Assembly: GCF_001945365.1 (NCBI RefSeq)
Contig: NZ_MSTQ01000001.1
Coordinates: 434,001 to 498,000 of the forward strand
Direction of reading: 5' to 3'
DNA length: 64,000 nucleotides
From: Pseudomonas reinekei
GTDB lineage: Bacteria; Pseudomonadota; Gammaproteobacteria; Pseudomonadales; Pseudomonadaceae
Shown here: piece after piece, positions 15,776 to 24,224 of the stretch
Layout of the letters: every line of letters starts with the position of its first letter
Position numbering within the stretch: the stretch's first letter is position 1
The notes under the pieces: generated by a model
What the model was told of the DNA's origin: nothing
Seen by the model: the letters and a program-made list of their open reading frames with translations, nothing else
The model's database searches: none
Program-made: the position numbers and the translations under genes

Positions 15776-17725
15776 ATGCGGCTGTACCTCTGTGAAAAAC
15801 CTTCCCAGGCCAAAGACATCGCGGCCGTGCTCGGCGCCAGACGCCGTGGCGACGGCTGCTGGCTGGGCACGGACGTCACGGTGACCTGGTGCATCGGCCA
15901 TCTGCTGGAAACCGCACCGCCGGATGCCTATGACGCGCGCTACAAGCGCTGGGTGCTGGCCGACCTGCCGATCATTCCGGACAAATGGAAGATGACCGTC
16001 AAACCGCGCACAGCGAGCCAGTACAAGGCGGTCAAACGCCTGCTCGGCGAAGCCTCGGAACTGGTCATCGCCACCGACGCCGACCGTGAGGGCGAGATGA
16101 TCGCCCGGGAACTGGTGGAACATTGTCGGTATCGCGGGCCGATCCGCCGCTTGTGGCTGTCGGCGCTGGACGACGCCTCGATCCGCAAGGCCCTCGCGGC
16201 GCTCAAGCCTGGCGCCGAAACCTTCAGCCTCTACCATTCCGCGCTGGGACGCAGTCGGGCCGACTGGTTGATCGGGATGAACATGAGCCGGTTGTTCACC
16301 CTGCTCGGCCGCCAGTCCGGGTATCAGGGCGTGTTGCCGGTGGGCCGGGTGCAAACCCCGACCCTGCGCCTGGTGGTGGATCGCGACCGCAGCATTGCCG
16401 ACTTCGTCCCGGTCGCCTACTGGGCCATCGACGTGCAATTGCTGCATGACGGCACGGCCTTTACCGCGCAATGGCGAGCGGCATCCGGGGTTTGCGACGA
16501 TCAGGATCGCTGCTTGAATCAGGCCCTGGCCCAGCAGGCAGCCGCCGCCATGATGGGCGCAAAAAGTGCCAGGGTGATCAAGCTGCGCACCGAGCGCATG
16601 CGTGAAGTCGCGCCACTGCCGTTCGATTTGGGCACGTTGCAGGAAGTCTGCTCGAAGAAGCTCGGGCTCGGCGCCCAGGAAACCCTCGACATCGCCCAGG
16701 CACTCTACGAAACCCACAAGGTGATCACCTACCCGCGCAGTGACTGCGGCTACTTGCCCGTCAGCCAGCACAGCGAGGCTCCGGCCATTCTCGCCGCGCT
16801 CAGACAAGCCGACCCGGCACTGGATGCCTTGCGCGATCATCTGGAGCCCCATCGGCGCTCACGGGCCTGGAACGATGCCAAGGTCAGCGCGCACCACGGC
16901 ATCATCCCCACCGCGGCGGCGAAAAACCTCGAACGCCTGACCGGCAAGCACCGCGCGGTCTATACGCTGATCCGGGCACGGTATCTCGCGCAGTTTCTAC
17001 CCAACCACGAATACGACCGCACCCAGGCCGATTTCGACTGTGCCGGTGAAGCCTTGCGCGCGGTTGGCAAGCAGATCGTCGAACCCGGCTGGAAACGCGC
17101 CCTGCCCGAAGCCCTCGCCCCGGCCAAGGGTCGAGAAGCCCCGGCGCCGCAAACCTTGCCCAACCTGCGCGAAGGCATCGATTGTGCAGTGGACAACGTG
17201 CAACTCAAGGACCTCTGGACCCAACCACCCAAACCGTTCACCGAGGGCGACCTGATCAAGGCGATGAAAAACGTCGCCAAACTGGTGGAAGATCCGCTGC
17301 TCAAGCAAAAACTCAAGGACACCACCGGCATCGGCACCGAAGCGACCCGCGCGTCGATCATCCAGGGCTTGCTCGACCGTGGTTATCTGATCAAGAACGG
17401 CAAGGCGCTTTCTGCCACGCCAGCCGCTTTCAGTTTGATCGATGCGGTCCCGCGCGCCATTGCCGATCCGGGCACCACGGCCATCTGGGAGCAGGCGCTG
17501 GACATGGTGCAGAGCGGTGAAATGAGCCTCGAAGAGTTCGTCACCAAACAGGCGGCGTGGATGAGCAAGCAGGTCAGCCGATGTGCCGGCCTGAGCCTGA
17601 CCATCAGTGGCCAGGCGAGCCCTGCCGGCCGCGCTGCCACGCCATGGAAAAACAAACGCAAACCCACCAAGCGCAAAGCGGCGGCTGGCAGCAAGCGCCC
17701 GGCAAAACCGACGAGCAAGGCTTGA
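15776..17725 (+). CDS. topB: DNA topoisomerase III
   Basis: A type IA topoisomerase of about 650 residues that relaxes and decatenates DNA through a transient 5'-phosphotyrosine. The N-terminal Toprim domain begins MRLYLCEKPSQAKDIA, with the acidic metal site in ATDADREGEM; the active tyrosine is in ITYPRSDCGYLP at about residue 319, and TTGIGTEATRASIIQGLL lies further on. The C-terminus is a Lys/Arg-rich tail without zinc fingers, as in E. coli TopB. An in-frame ATG at 15767 is an alternative start three codons earlier. It stands alone in its transcription unit. Confidence 0.93.
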   Translation: MRLYLCEKPSQAKDIAAVLGARRRGDGCWLGTDVTVTWCIGHLLETAPPDAYDARYKRWVLADLPIIPDKWKMTVKPRTASQYKAVKRLLGEASELVIATDADREGEMIARELVEHCRYRGPIRRLWLSALDDASIRKALAALKPGAETFSLYHSALGRSRADWLIGMNMSRLFTLLGRQSGYQGVLPVGRVQTPTLRLVVDRDRSIADFVPVAYWAIDVQLLHDGTAFTAQWRAASGVCDDQDRCLNQALAQQAAAAMMGAKSARVIKLRTERMREVAPLPFDLGTLQEVCSKKLGLGAQETLDIAQALYETHKVITYPRSDCGYLPVSQHSEAPAILAALRQADPALDALRDHLEPHRRSRAWNDAKVSAHHGIIPTAAAKNLERLTGKHRAVYTLIRARYLAQFLPNHEYDRTQADFDCAGEALRAVGKQIVEPGWKRALPEALAPAKGREAPAPQTLPNLREGIDCAVDNVQLKDLWTQPPKPFTEGDLIKAMKNVAKLVEDPLLKQKLKDTTGIGTEATRASIIQGLLDRGYLIKNGKALSATPAAFSLIDAVPRAIADPGTTAIWEQALDMVQSGEMSLEEFVTKQAAWMSKQVSRCAGLSLTISGQASPAGRAATPWKNKRKPTKRKAAAGSKRPAKPTSKA

Positions 17726-17816
17726 ACCGTTTGCTATCGATACCTAACACCTTTAGGCGCCACGCGGAAAATACGCCGGACTATCCTTGACCGAAGGACA
17801 TCAGGAGCCTCTCGTC

Positions 17817-18320
17817 ATGCCCTCGATAGAACTTCACGCCGCCCATCGCGATGAGCTGGAAACCATTGAAAACCTGATGCAGTTCTACACCTACGACTTC
17901 AGCGAATGGTTACCGCTGCCCTTGGGCGAATCCGGTTTTTTCCAACTCCGGCCCCTGCCGGCCTATTGGCACAGACCCGCGACCCGTCCGTTCTTGATCC
18001 GGGTTGACGGTGAACTGGCTGGTTTCGTAACCGTAGATGGTGACACTCACCTGCCCGGCGCCCAATTCAACATCGGCTACTTGTTTGTCAGCCGTCGCTT
18101 TCGTGGCCAGGGTGTCGAGAAGTTTGTCGTTTCTACCCTATTGAGCCGATTTCCCGGTCAATGGCAAATTTTCCACATCGAGGCGAACCCGCCTGCGCGG
18201 CTGTTCTGGGCCGCCGTGATGCCCGATATCAGCGCAGGCCGATTCTCTCGGCACTCCCTCATGGCAGAAGGTTACCCCTGCACCTTTTACCGCTTCGAGG
18301 CACCCTCGCCGTCAGCCTGA
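17817..18320 (+). CDS. GNAT family N-acetyltransferase
   Basis: A 167-residue acetyltransferase of the GNAT fold. The acetyl-CoA region is visible as FNIGYLFVSRRFRGQGVEKFVVSTLL (split across strand beta-4 and the RxxGxG-like pyrophosphate loop), and the N-terminal AHRDELETIENLMQFYTYD is typical of the group. ATG 17817 has CAGGAG ten bases upstream; a TTG at 17787 is in frame but unlikely. The acceptor substrate is unknown and the neighbours give no hint. Confidence 0.82.
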   Translation: MPSIELHAAHRDELETIENLMQFYTYDFSEWLPLPLGESGFFQLRPLPAYWHRPATRPFLIRVDGELAGFVTVDGDTHLPGAQFNIGYLFVSRRFRGQGVEKFVVSTLLSRFPGQWQIFHIEANPPARLFWAAVMPDISAGRFSRHSLMAEGYPCTFYRFEAPSPSA

Positions 18321-18831
18321 CCGGCGTTATTTTTAATTCCCCACAGCTTTGTCCGACAATATGTAGTGCCTAAAAATAATCACTACAAAACCGTTGACGA
18401 GCACGATTTGCCCTTGCATGATGCAGACGTCTCCCCGATCGGGAGTACACGCAACACGCTTGAGCAAGCTCGTCTGACCGCCGAGCTGTTTTTTCCGGAT
18501 ACACGCTGCCCACAAGGCAGATTGAAGAAGCTGACCTGGCCTGAACGTCCAGTACAAGGACGAGAAGCGCTGGCGATCCATCCTCATGAAGCTTGTGGCC
18601 GACCCTGAAAACGTCGGCAGGGGCCAAAGGTAATCGCTGCTTCTCTTCGTTGTGACGCTATTGCGTAGCAGTTATTCAACACGACTACATGCAACAGACG
18701 CGGGACCTCGTCGCTTATGACGGACGACTGCTGACGTCCTGGTTTCGGTGCCAGGGATCAACTAACCGATGGGCTACTTGTATTAGCGAATCAACTTTGA
18801 AAGATCACCAAATGGTCAAGGGGGCTTTATC
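18321..18831. other. Gap of about 510 bases without a supported gene
   Basis: Open frames exist here (for example 18366-18608 on the plus strand from a GTG, 80 codons, and an overlapping minus-strand frame), but none has a ribosome site or a sequence I recognise. Base composition is closer to average than in the flanking genes. The ribosome site AAGGGGG at the far end belongs to the next gene. It may hold decayed coding sequence. Confidence 0.4.
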
Positions 18832-19161
18832 ATGAATCTGAACAATCAACCGACTATCGAAGAACTGGCTCGTATGTTCGCTGCGCAAAAAGACAGCCAC
18901 GACAGCCATATCCTGTGGATCAGCAAAACGGGTCAGGTTCACATTGACTGCCTGTCGCCACATGCCCATGAAGCAGAGTTTGACCAGAACAACCAGAACC
19001 TGCTCGCCCGACTGAAGATGTACCGTCGCGGCCAGGGCTATGTCGGCAAGAAAGCCGCGGCCGACAAAGACTTCATCGGTAATGTTCTGCAAACGCTGAA
19101 ACAGGCCTGGGACTCGATGCAGAACAAGAACGAAGTTCGGGTGATTGATCGGTTCTACTAA
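18832..19161 (+). CDS. Conserved hypothetical protein
   Basis: A 109-residue soluble, charged protein that I do not recognise by function. It has no signal peptide or membrane segment and is helical by composition (PTIEELARMFAAQKD, then QTLKQAWDSMQNK near the end). A good ribosome site (AAGGGGG, nine bases before the ATG) and an intrinsic terminator 30 bases after the stop show a discrete single-gene transcript. The gene is AT-richer than its neighbours. Confidence 0.75.
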   Translation: MNLNNQPTIEELARMFAAQKDSHDSHILWISKTGQVHIDCLSPHAHEAEFDQNNQNLLARLKMYRRGQGYVGKKAAADKDFIGNVLQTLKQAWDSMQNKNEVRVIDRFY

Positions 19162-19190
19162 TTGAAATGAGTCATTGCTGACTTATAAAT

Positions 19191-19229
19191 AAAAAGGGCC
19201 TGCTCTTAATTAAAGCAGGCCCTTTTTTT
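19191..19229. terminator. Strong bidirectional intrinsic terminator
   Basis: AGGGCCTGCT and AGCAGGCCCT form a ten-base perfect stem with a nine-base loop; T-runs follow on both strands (seven on plus, five on minus). It separates the convergent 18832 gene and the aldehyde dehydrogenase gene. Confidence 0.92.
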
Positions 19230-19244
19230 GTCCAGCAGGATCAC

Positions 19245-20747
19245 TCAGCGTTTGACGCCCAGATCGACCTGAATCATGCGGCTGCGAATGGTGAACACGC
19301 CATCGCCAGAAAGAATCGCACTGCGCGCAAACAGGCGCCCGCTCTCCCAGTTCGACAAACCCAGTTCCGGTTTGTTGAGCGCGTACTGACCATCGACCCA
19401 ACGGGTGATGCCGTTGCCAACAAAAGGCGCGTTGACGGCGTTATAAAAACGCTCCTGCGTCGACGCGTCTTCGCTGATCAGCGACACCGTGAACTGGGGG
19501 CTGTAGCGATTGAACAAGGCGATGGCGCTGTGCAGATCGTCGACGATTTTCAGGCTGACTTCCGGGGTTTCTTCCCATTCCCACTCGCGGCCCAGTTGAT
19601 CTTCGGGCAGCGGTTCGGCCAGTGCTTCGGTCTGGTAGCCTTCGGCGCGATACACCTCGACGGTTGCATCCAGCCAATCCGCCGGCAGGAAGGCTTCGCT
19701 GCCTTCTACGATGTGCAACTTGCAGCCCTGGCCCCGTGCCTTGCCGGCCTGTTGCAAGGCATCGAGAAACACTGGTACCAGCTCGGCGGCGCGATCGCGC
19801 TGGATCAGGCACACATTCAGGGTGTTGCAGACTTTGCGGTCGAGGGAGTTGCGCACCACGCTGGCAAAGCGGCTGGTATCGGCGTCGGTATCAGCGACGA
19901 GCCACGCGCCACCGGTGCCGTGCAGGCTGACAGCGGTGCCGGCCTGTTGCGCGATGCTGCCCAATTGGCTGACCGCACGCCCCGAACCCCGGGCCACGGC
20001 CAGCGACAGACGTCGGTCGGCGAACATCGCCCAACCGGCCGCGTGATTGACGCTTTCCACCAACGACACCGCGCCGCTCGGCAACCCGGCATCGCAGAGC
20101 GCCGGATTCAGCGCGTGGGTAACGATGGCCTGGGCGGTGCCCAACGCATCACTGCCGATGCGCAGCACTGCGGTGTTCCCGGTGCGCAACACGCCAGCGG
20201 CATCGGCGAAGACATTCGGCCGGCCTTCGAAAACAAACGCGACGATGCCCAGCGGCGAGACCACTTGCTCGACTTTCCAGCCATCGTGCTCGACGCAACT
20301 GATTACCTGGCCGCGCGTGGCCGAGGCATCACGCCAGGCGCGCAGGCCGGCAATCATGTCGCGGCGCATGCGCTCATCGGCCAGCAACCGCGTGGTCGAA
20401 CGGCCTCGGGCCTTGGCTCGCTCAATGTCGGCCAGGTTGGCCGCTTCGATCAAGGCCCAGCATTGCGCAGTTTCAAGGCGCTGGGCGAACAGATCGAAGA
20501 AGTGGCTGATCGCCTCATCCGACACCGCCGACATCGCGGCAAACGCGACTTCAGCACGCTCGATGGCCACGGCGGCGGCCTGCTGGTCCGCCACCGGGAT
20601 CAGCAACAATTCGCCGCTGACCTGCTCCACCAGCAGGTGGTCCCCGGGCTGGAAGCGTTCCGCCAATTCGGGGCTGACCACAGTGACACGGTTACCAGCG
20701 AAAGGGATCGGCGTGCCAGCAACTAGACGTTCGAGCGCAAGAGACAT
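19245..20747 (-). CDS. ProA-like aldehyde dehydrogenase family protein
   Basis: A 500-residue member of the aldehyde dehydrogenase superfamily closest to glutamate-5-semialdehyde dehydrogenase (ProA). ProA-like blocks are visible: SPLGIVAFVFEGRPNVFADA, the cofactor region RTGNTAVLRIGSDALG, ARGSGRAVSQLGSIAQQAGT, and the nucleophile Cys in RKVCNTLN. True ProA is about 420 residues; this protein has roughly 60 extra N-terminal residues and differs in the central part, so it is probably a paralogue with another substrate. No proB or other proline gene adjoins it. It ends just before the shared terminator. Confidence 0.75.
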   Translation of the reverse strand: MSLALERLVAGTPIPFAGNRVTVVSPELAERFQPGDHLLVEQVSGELLLIPVADQQAAAVAIERAEVAFAAMSAVSDEAISHFFDLFAQRLETAQCWALIEAANLADIERAKARGRSTTRLLADERMRRDMIAGLRAWRDASATRGQVISCVEHDGWKVEQVVSPLGIVAFVFEGRPNVFADAAGVLRTGNTAVLRIGSDALGTAQAIVTHALNPALCDAGLPSGAVSLVESVNHAAGWAMFADRRLSLAVARGSGRAVSQLGSIAQQAGTAVSLHGTGGAWLVADTDADTSRFASVVRNSLDRKVCNTLNVCLIQRDRAAELVPVFLDALQQAGKARGQGCKLHIVEGSEAFLPADWLDATVEVYRAEGYQTEALAEPLPEDQLGREWEWEETPEVSLKIVDDLHSAIALFNRYSPQFTVSLISEDASTQERFYNAVNAPFVGNGITRWVDGQYALNKPELGLSNWESGRLFARSAILSGDGVFTIRSRMIQVDLGVKR

Positions 20748-20846
20748 GAAGCGGATTCACCATGTAATGGGCGGGCAGAAAATGTATAGCAAAAGTCCCC
20801 GAGCGTCATCCGCTCCCAAGGCATACGCCTCCAGAACACCGGTGAT

Positions 20847-20875
20847 CCCTGTGGGAGCAAGCTCGCTCCAACAGG
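20847..20875. repeat. Single REP-like hairpin
   Basis: CCTGTGGGAGC and GCTCGCTCCAACAGG form an imperfect stem of the same family as the REPIN arms, here collapsed into one short hairpin without a partner. It lies in the gap between the ProA-like and DoxX genes. Confidence 0.6.
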
Positions 20876-21054
20876 AATTTGCGGCGTTTTCAGATGGCTA
20901 CGTATCACAGTGTGTACAGCCCCGCCCCTGACACAACAGGCCTTCAATTCCCGACGTGCAAGACACATCGCAGATACACCCGCCTGCTGAAATTCACTGG
21001 TCGCTAACGGGCGTACGTCGCCCACCCTCACTGAATTGAAAGAGACTACCGTCC

Positions 21055-21570
21055 ATGAACACTTCGATTTCGTCGGCCGTCAAAGGCCTGCACCTGAACC
21101 TGGATCGCGCCGGCAACTGGATCGCGCCTTTGACGCTGCGAGTGTTCCTGGCCTGGGAGTTTTTCGAGTCGGGCCTGGAGAAATTCAATGGCGAAAACTG
21201 GTTCGCCGACATTCAGGACCGCTTTCTGTTTCCATTCAACCACCTGCCGGCCACGCTGAACTGGGAACTGTCGATGTGGGTGGAATTGATCTGCGCCCTC
21301 GCCTTACTGGTTGGTTTGGCGACCCGGTTTTCGGCCATCAGTCTGATCGTGGTCACCATCGTCGCAACCGCCGCCGTGCACTGGCCGGCCGACTGGTCGA
21401 GCCTGAGCGAACTGGCACAGGGTTACTCGATCACCAACAAAGGCTACGGCAACTTCAAACTGCCACTGATCTACCTCGCCGCACTGGTGCCGCTGCTGCT
21501 CTCGGGGCCGGGCAAACTCAGTCTCGATGCGTTGCTGGCCCGGTTCTTCTGGCGTCGCAGTCATAGCTGA
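21055..21570 (+). CDS. DoxX family membrane protein (HvfX-like)
   Basis: A 171-residue inner-membrane protein with about four helices of the DoxX fold. The motif [23 protein letters not shown] near the N-terminus and the [18 protein letters not shown] helix resemble HvfX, the DoxX-type subunit associated with copper-binding ribosomal peptides of the DUF2282 (HvfA/Bufferin) type. None of the usual partners (HvfA precursor, DUF692 HvfB, HvfC) is next to it. It is flanked by its own leader and a bidirectional terminator, so it is a single-gene unit. Confidence 0.78.
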   Translation: MNTSISSAVKGLHLNLDRAGNWIAPLTLRVFLAWEFFESGLEKFNGENWFADIQDRFLFPFNHLPATLNWELSMWVELICALALLVGLATRFSAISLIVVTIVATAAVHWPADWSSLSELAQGYSITNKGYGNFKLPLIYLAALVPLLLSGPGKLSLDALLARFFWRRSHS

Positions 21571-21586
21571 TACCCACTGGCCAAAC

Positions 21587-21616
21587 AAAAGGGGACTTCC
21601 ATGAAGTCCCCTTTTT
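21587..21616. terminator. Bidirectional intrinsic terminator
   Basis: AAAAGGGGACTT and AAGTCCCCTTTT make a twelve-base perfect stem around a five-base loop, with T-runs on both strands. It ends both the DoxX gene and the convergent glycosyltransferase operon. Confidence 0.9.
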
Positions 21617-21620
21617 AACC

Positions 21621-23159
21621 TCAGCGATGGGTCACCTGCCCGGGCACCGTTGCGCGCCACGAAAACCGATACACCGTCGATGTCGAAACCGACCCGCACT
21701 GCCCATTATCCGCAGCCACCCCAACAATCGACCACTGCGCCCGGGAGTTCTCCCCCAACTCCCGCGCAACCTCGGGCTTGAAGCAACGGCTCAGCACGTT
21801 GTCCGGCACCAATGCATAGTCATCGGGATGCTCACGCAACCATTGCGCCGCCCGCTCCACCGTGGAATCAAGCATGCCGAAATGCACGATCGGCTGGCGG
21901 GCGAACAGCCAGTGCCCTTCGCTCCAGTTGACCAGCACCAGGTCCGCGCCATGGGTCATGGTGCTGGCCTGCGCCATGATCGTCTGATTGGGATTGATGC
22001 CGTCCTTGACCGGTTCGACGAACCCCCGGGCAAACCACAGCACGAACCAGGTCGCGACCAGCGCCGGGAACATTTTTCGAAAGCGAGGGCGCGGACGGAA
22101 CCAGCGTTGCAGCAACCACGGCACCAACGGCGCGGCCACCAGCACCAGACCCGGGAGTGCCGGGTAGATGTACAACTTGCGCTTGCCACTGCTGATGCAG
22201 AAAAACAGCACGACCAAAGCCAGCCAGCCCAGCAGCACCAACACCCGACCGTCACGTTTTTGCAATTGACGTCGCCAGGCAGGCACCAGCCAAGGCAACA
22301 CCAGCACAAGCGGCAGCCAATACTGCGGAATGACGTTGGTGAAGAAGTACCAGAACGGTTCGCGGTGATGCCACGCGGCGGCATAGCGCCCTGCCGTCTG
22401 GCGCAGGAGGATTTCTCGCGCATAGGCGATTTCATCAGCGCTGCCATTGAACGCGATGGACAAGGCCAGGGGCAGCAGCCAGATGGCAATGGCCGCCAGC
22501 ATGATCACCCATCCGAGCAGCCACTTGCGCGCTTCGCCCGGCATTGCCACCACGCCTGGCCAGCCTTTGCGAACCGCATAGGCATACGGGATCAACATCA
22601 ACGCCGGGAGAAACCCGACGCCTTTGGTGATCACGCCGATCCCCATCGCCGCGCATCCCACATAGAACCAGCGCCAGGCCGGCCCGAGCAGTAAATGTCG
22701 CGCCAGCCCGTAAAGACCAAGAGTCGTGAACAGAATCAGCAAGCTGTCGATCTGCCCGGTGCGCAGGATGCTGTAGGTCTGGTAAGTCGCCAGGTACAGC
22801 AGCGCGGCGATGCGTCCGATGCGCTGGGTCCACAAGCGACGGCCAAGGTCGTAAACCATTGCCGTCACCGTTACCGCCGAAAACAGCCCCGGAATATAAA
22901 GCGCGATATTGGGTTTGCCGGTCAGCCAGACGAAGAACGCCACCGTCCACATGAAAATCGGCGGTTTGTCGCCGTAGATTTCCCCGGCCCGGTGCGGGAT
23001 CAGCCACGAGCCGTTGTCCAGCATCTCCAGCGCCACGCCAAGGAAGCGTTCCTCATCGACGTTCTGCGCCTGACGCAACCCCAGGCCCGCGCCGATCAAT
23101 ATCAGGGCGAAGAGCATCAGGCCCAGGCACTCGATCCGGGGCGACAGCGTTCTGTGCAT
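21621..23159 (-). CDS. ArnT-like glycosyltransferase, family 39
   Basis: A 512-residue polytopic membrane protein with about eleven helices, of the GT39/GT83 group that uses polyprenyl-phosphate sugars on the periplasmic face. The first periplasmic loop carries the acidic pair in NVDEERFLGVALEML and the second GDKPPIFMW, both conserved in ArnT, and a soluble domain fills the last 110 residues. It is the last gene of a four-gene operon, four bases after the LAB_N gene. Together with the upstream GT2 it would move a sugar from an undecaprenyl carrier to an outer-envelope acceptor; acceptor and sugar are not known. Confidence 0.85.
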   Translation of the reverse strand: MHRTLSPRIECLGLMLFALILIGAGLGLRQAQNVDEERFLGVALEMLDNGSWLIPHRAGEIYGDKPPIFMWTVAFFVWLTGKPNIALYIPGLFSAVTVTAMVYDLGRRLWTQRIGRIAALLYLATYQTYSILRTGQIDSLLILFTTLGLYGLARHLLLGPAWRWFYVGCAAMGIGVITKGVGFLPALMLIPYAYAVRKGWPGVVAMPGEARKWLLGWVIMLAAIAIWLLPLALSIAFNGSADEIAYAREILLRQTAGRYAAAWHHREPFWYFFTNVIPQYWLPLVLVLPWLVPAWRRQLQKRDGRVLVLLGWLALVVLFFCISSGKRKLYIYPALPGLVLVAAPLVPWLLQRWFRPRPRFRKMFPALVATWFVLWFARGFVEPVKDGINPNQTIMAQASTMTHGADLVLVNWSEGHWLFARQPIVHFGMLDSTVERAAQWLREHPDDYALVPDNVLSRCFKPEVARELGENSRAQWSIVGVAADNGQCGSVSTSTVYRFSWRATVPGQVTHR

Positions 23160-23162
23160 GAC

Positions 23163-23441
23163 TTATTCCTTGAGGTCTTTGCTTTTCTTGATCAATTGCA
23201 GATTGCGCAGATAAACGATCGAGCCGAACGCCTGACCGGCGATGAACACCGGGTCCTGGCGATAGATCGCATAGGCGAACAGCAACGTGCTGCCGACAAT
23301 GCTCAGGTACCAGAAACTGGTCGGGATCACGCTGCGTTTCTTGTATTCGCTGTACAGCCACTGCAAGACAAAACGACCGGTAAACGCAATCTGGCCGGCG
23401 AAGCCGACCATCAACCACAGGGCTTCACGGGTCAGCATCAT
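23163..23441 (-). CDS. Lipid-A-disaccharide synthase N-terminal (LAB_N) domain membrane protein
   Basis: A 92-residue membrane protein with about three hydrophobic helices. It has the LAB_N signature GQIAFTGRFVLQWLYSE, then RSVIPTSFWYLSIVGS, and lacks any LpxB catalytic domain. The start codon overlaps the end of the GT2 gene (ATGATGA), so the two are translationally coupled; the frame is open to 23495 but that reading would overlap the GT2 gene much further. Small LAB_N proteins often accompany polyprenyl-phosphate glycosyltransferases. A role in carrying or flipping the lipid-linked sugar is a hypothesis. Confidence 0.85.
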   Translation of the reverse strand: MMLTREALWLMVGFAGQIAFTGRFVLQWLYSEYKKRSVIPTSFWYLSIVGSTLLFAYAIYRQDPVFIAGQAFGSIVYLRNLQLIKKSKDLKE

Positions 23442-24178
23442 CCTTCGATCTCCTGCGCATGGGTGTTCAGGCGGGTCCGGCGAATCAGCCACCACACCCC
23501 GACAAGATCGAGAATGCCCACCAGGGCACGGTCGAGGTTGCCGTACTTGGACACCCCGGTCGTCCGTGGCCGATGGTTGACCGGGTGGACGATCATTCGA
23601 CCGTTGTGCCGCTGGATCAGGGCCGGAATATAGCGATGCATGTGGTCGAAATACGGCAGGCGCAGAAACGCCGTGCGCTCAACCAGCTTCAAACCGCAAC
23701 CGGTGTCCGGCGTGGCGTCCTTGAGCAAACGGCTGCGCAAGCCGTTGGCGAAGCGCGACGCCCAGCGTTTGCTCGCGGTGTCGCGACGATTGACCCGGTG
23801 CCCGGCCACCAACTGCACGTCGCCCCTGCCCGGCTCGCCGCGCACCAGCGCCAGCATGCCGGGGATGTCCGCCGGGTCGTTCTGCCCGTCGCCATCGAGG
23901 GTCGCCAGCCACTGGCCGCGCGCTTCGCGGGCCGCGTGGTAAAGCGAAGTGCTCTGCCCCAACGAACGCTCATGGTGCAGGATGCGCAAGGCGTTCAAGC
24001 CGTTGTGCTTGATCTGCCGCAGTTCGTGCAGGGTGGCATCGGTACTGCCATCGTCGACGACGATGATTTCGTAGGCCTCGCCGGCCAGCGCCACGCGGAT
24101 TTCCTCAAGCAATGGCTTGAGGTTGTTCGCTTCGTTTTTTGCTGGAATCAGTACGGATACAAAAATGTCCTGGCTCAT
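23438..24178 (-). CDS. Glycosyltransferase family 2, dolichol-phosphate mannosyltransferase type
   Basis: A 246-residue GT-A enzyme. SVLIPAKNEANNLKPLLEEI and EIIVVDDGSTD bind the nucleotide sugar, the metal-binding DxD is in ATLDGDGQNDP, and TGVSKYGN near residue 210 is the conserved loop of DPM1-like enzymes. No long membrane tail follows beyond one weak helix. It should transfer a sugar from a nucleotide donor to undecaprenyl phosphate at the cytoplasmic face. It lies between the epimerase gene (46 bases) and the overlapping LAB_N gene, so it is the second gene of the operon. Confidence 0.87.
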   Translation of the reverse strand: MSQDIFVSVLIPAKNEANNLKPLLEEIRVALAGEAYEIIVVDDGSTDATLHELRQIKHNGLNALRILHHERSLGQSTSLYHAAREARGQWLATLDGDGQNDPADIPGMLALVRGEPGRGDVQLVAGHRVNRRDTASKRWASRFANGLRSRLLKDATPDTGCGLKLVERTAFLRLPYFDHMHRYIPALIQRHNGRMIVHPVNHRPRTTGVSKYGNLDRALVGILDLVGVWWLIRRTRLNTHAQEIEG

Positions 24179-24224
24179 GGAGTCTCCTCGCCTCTTGGTT
24201 TAACCGTTATCAGTGGCGAACGAT

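Noticed and set aside
18366..18608. 80-codon frame starting with GTG
   Set aside because: No ribosome site, no similarity I can see, and an overlapping minus-strand frame of equal length; kept only as a remark on the gap.
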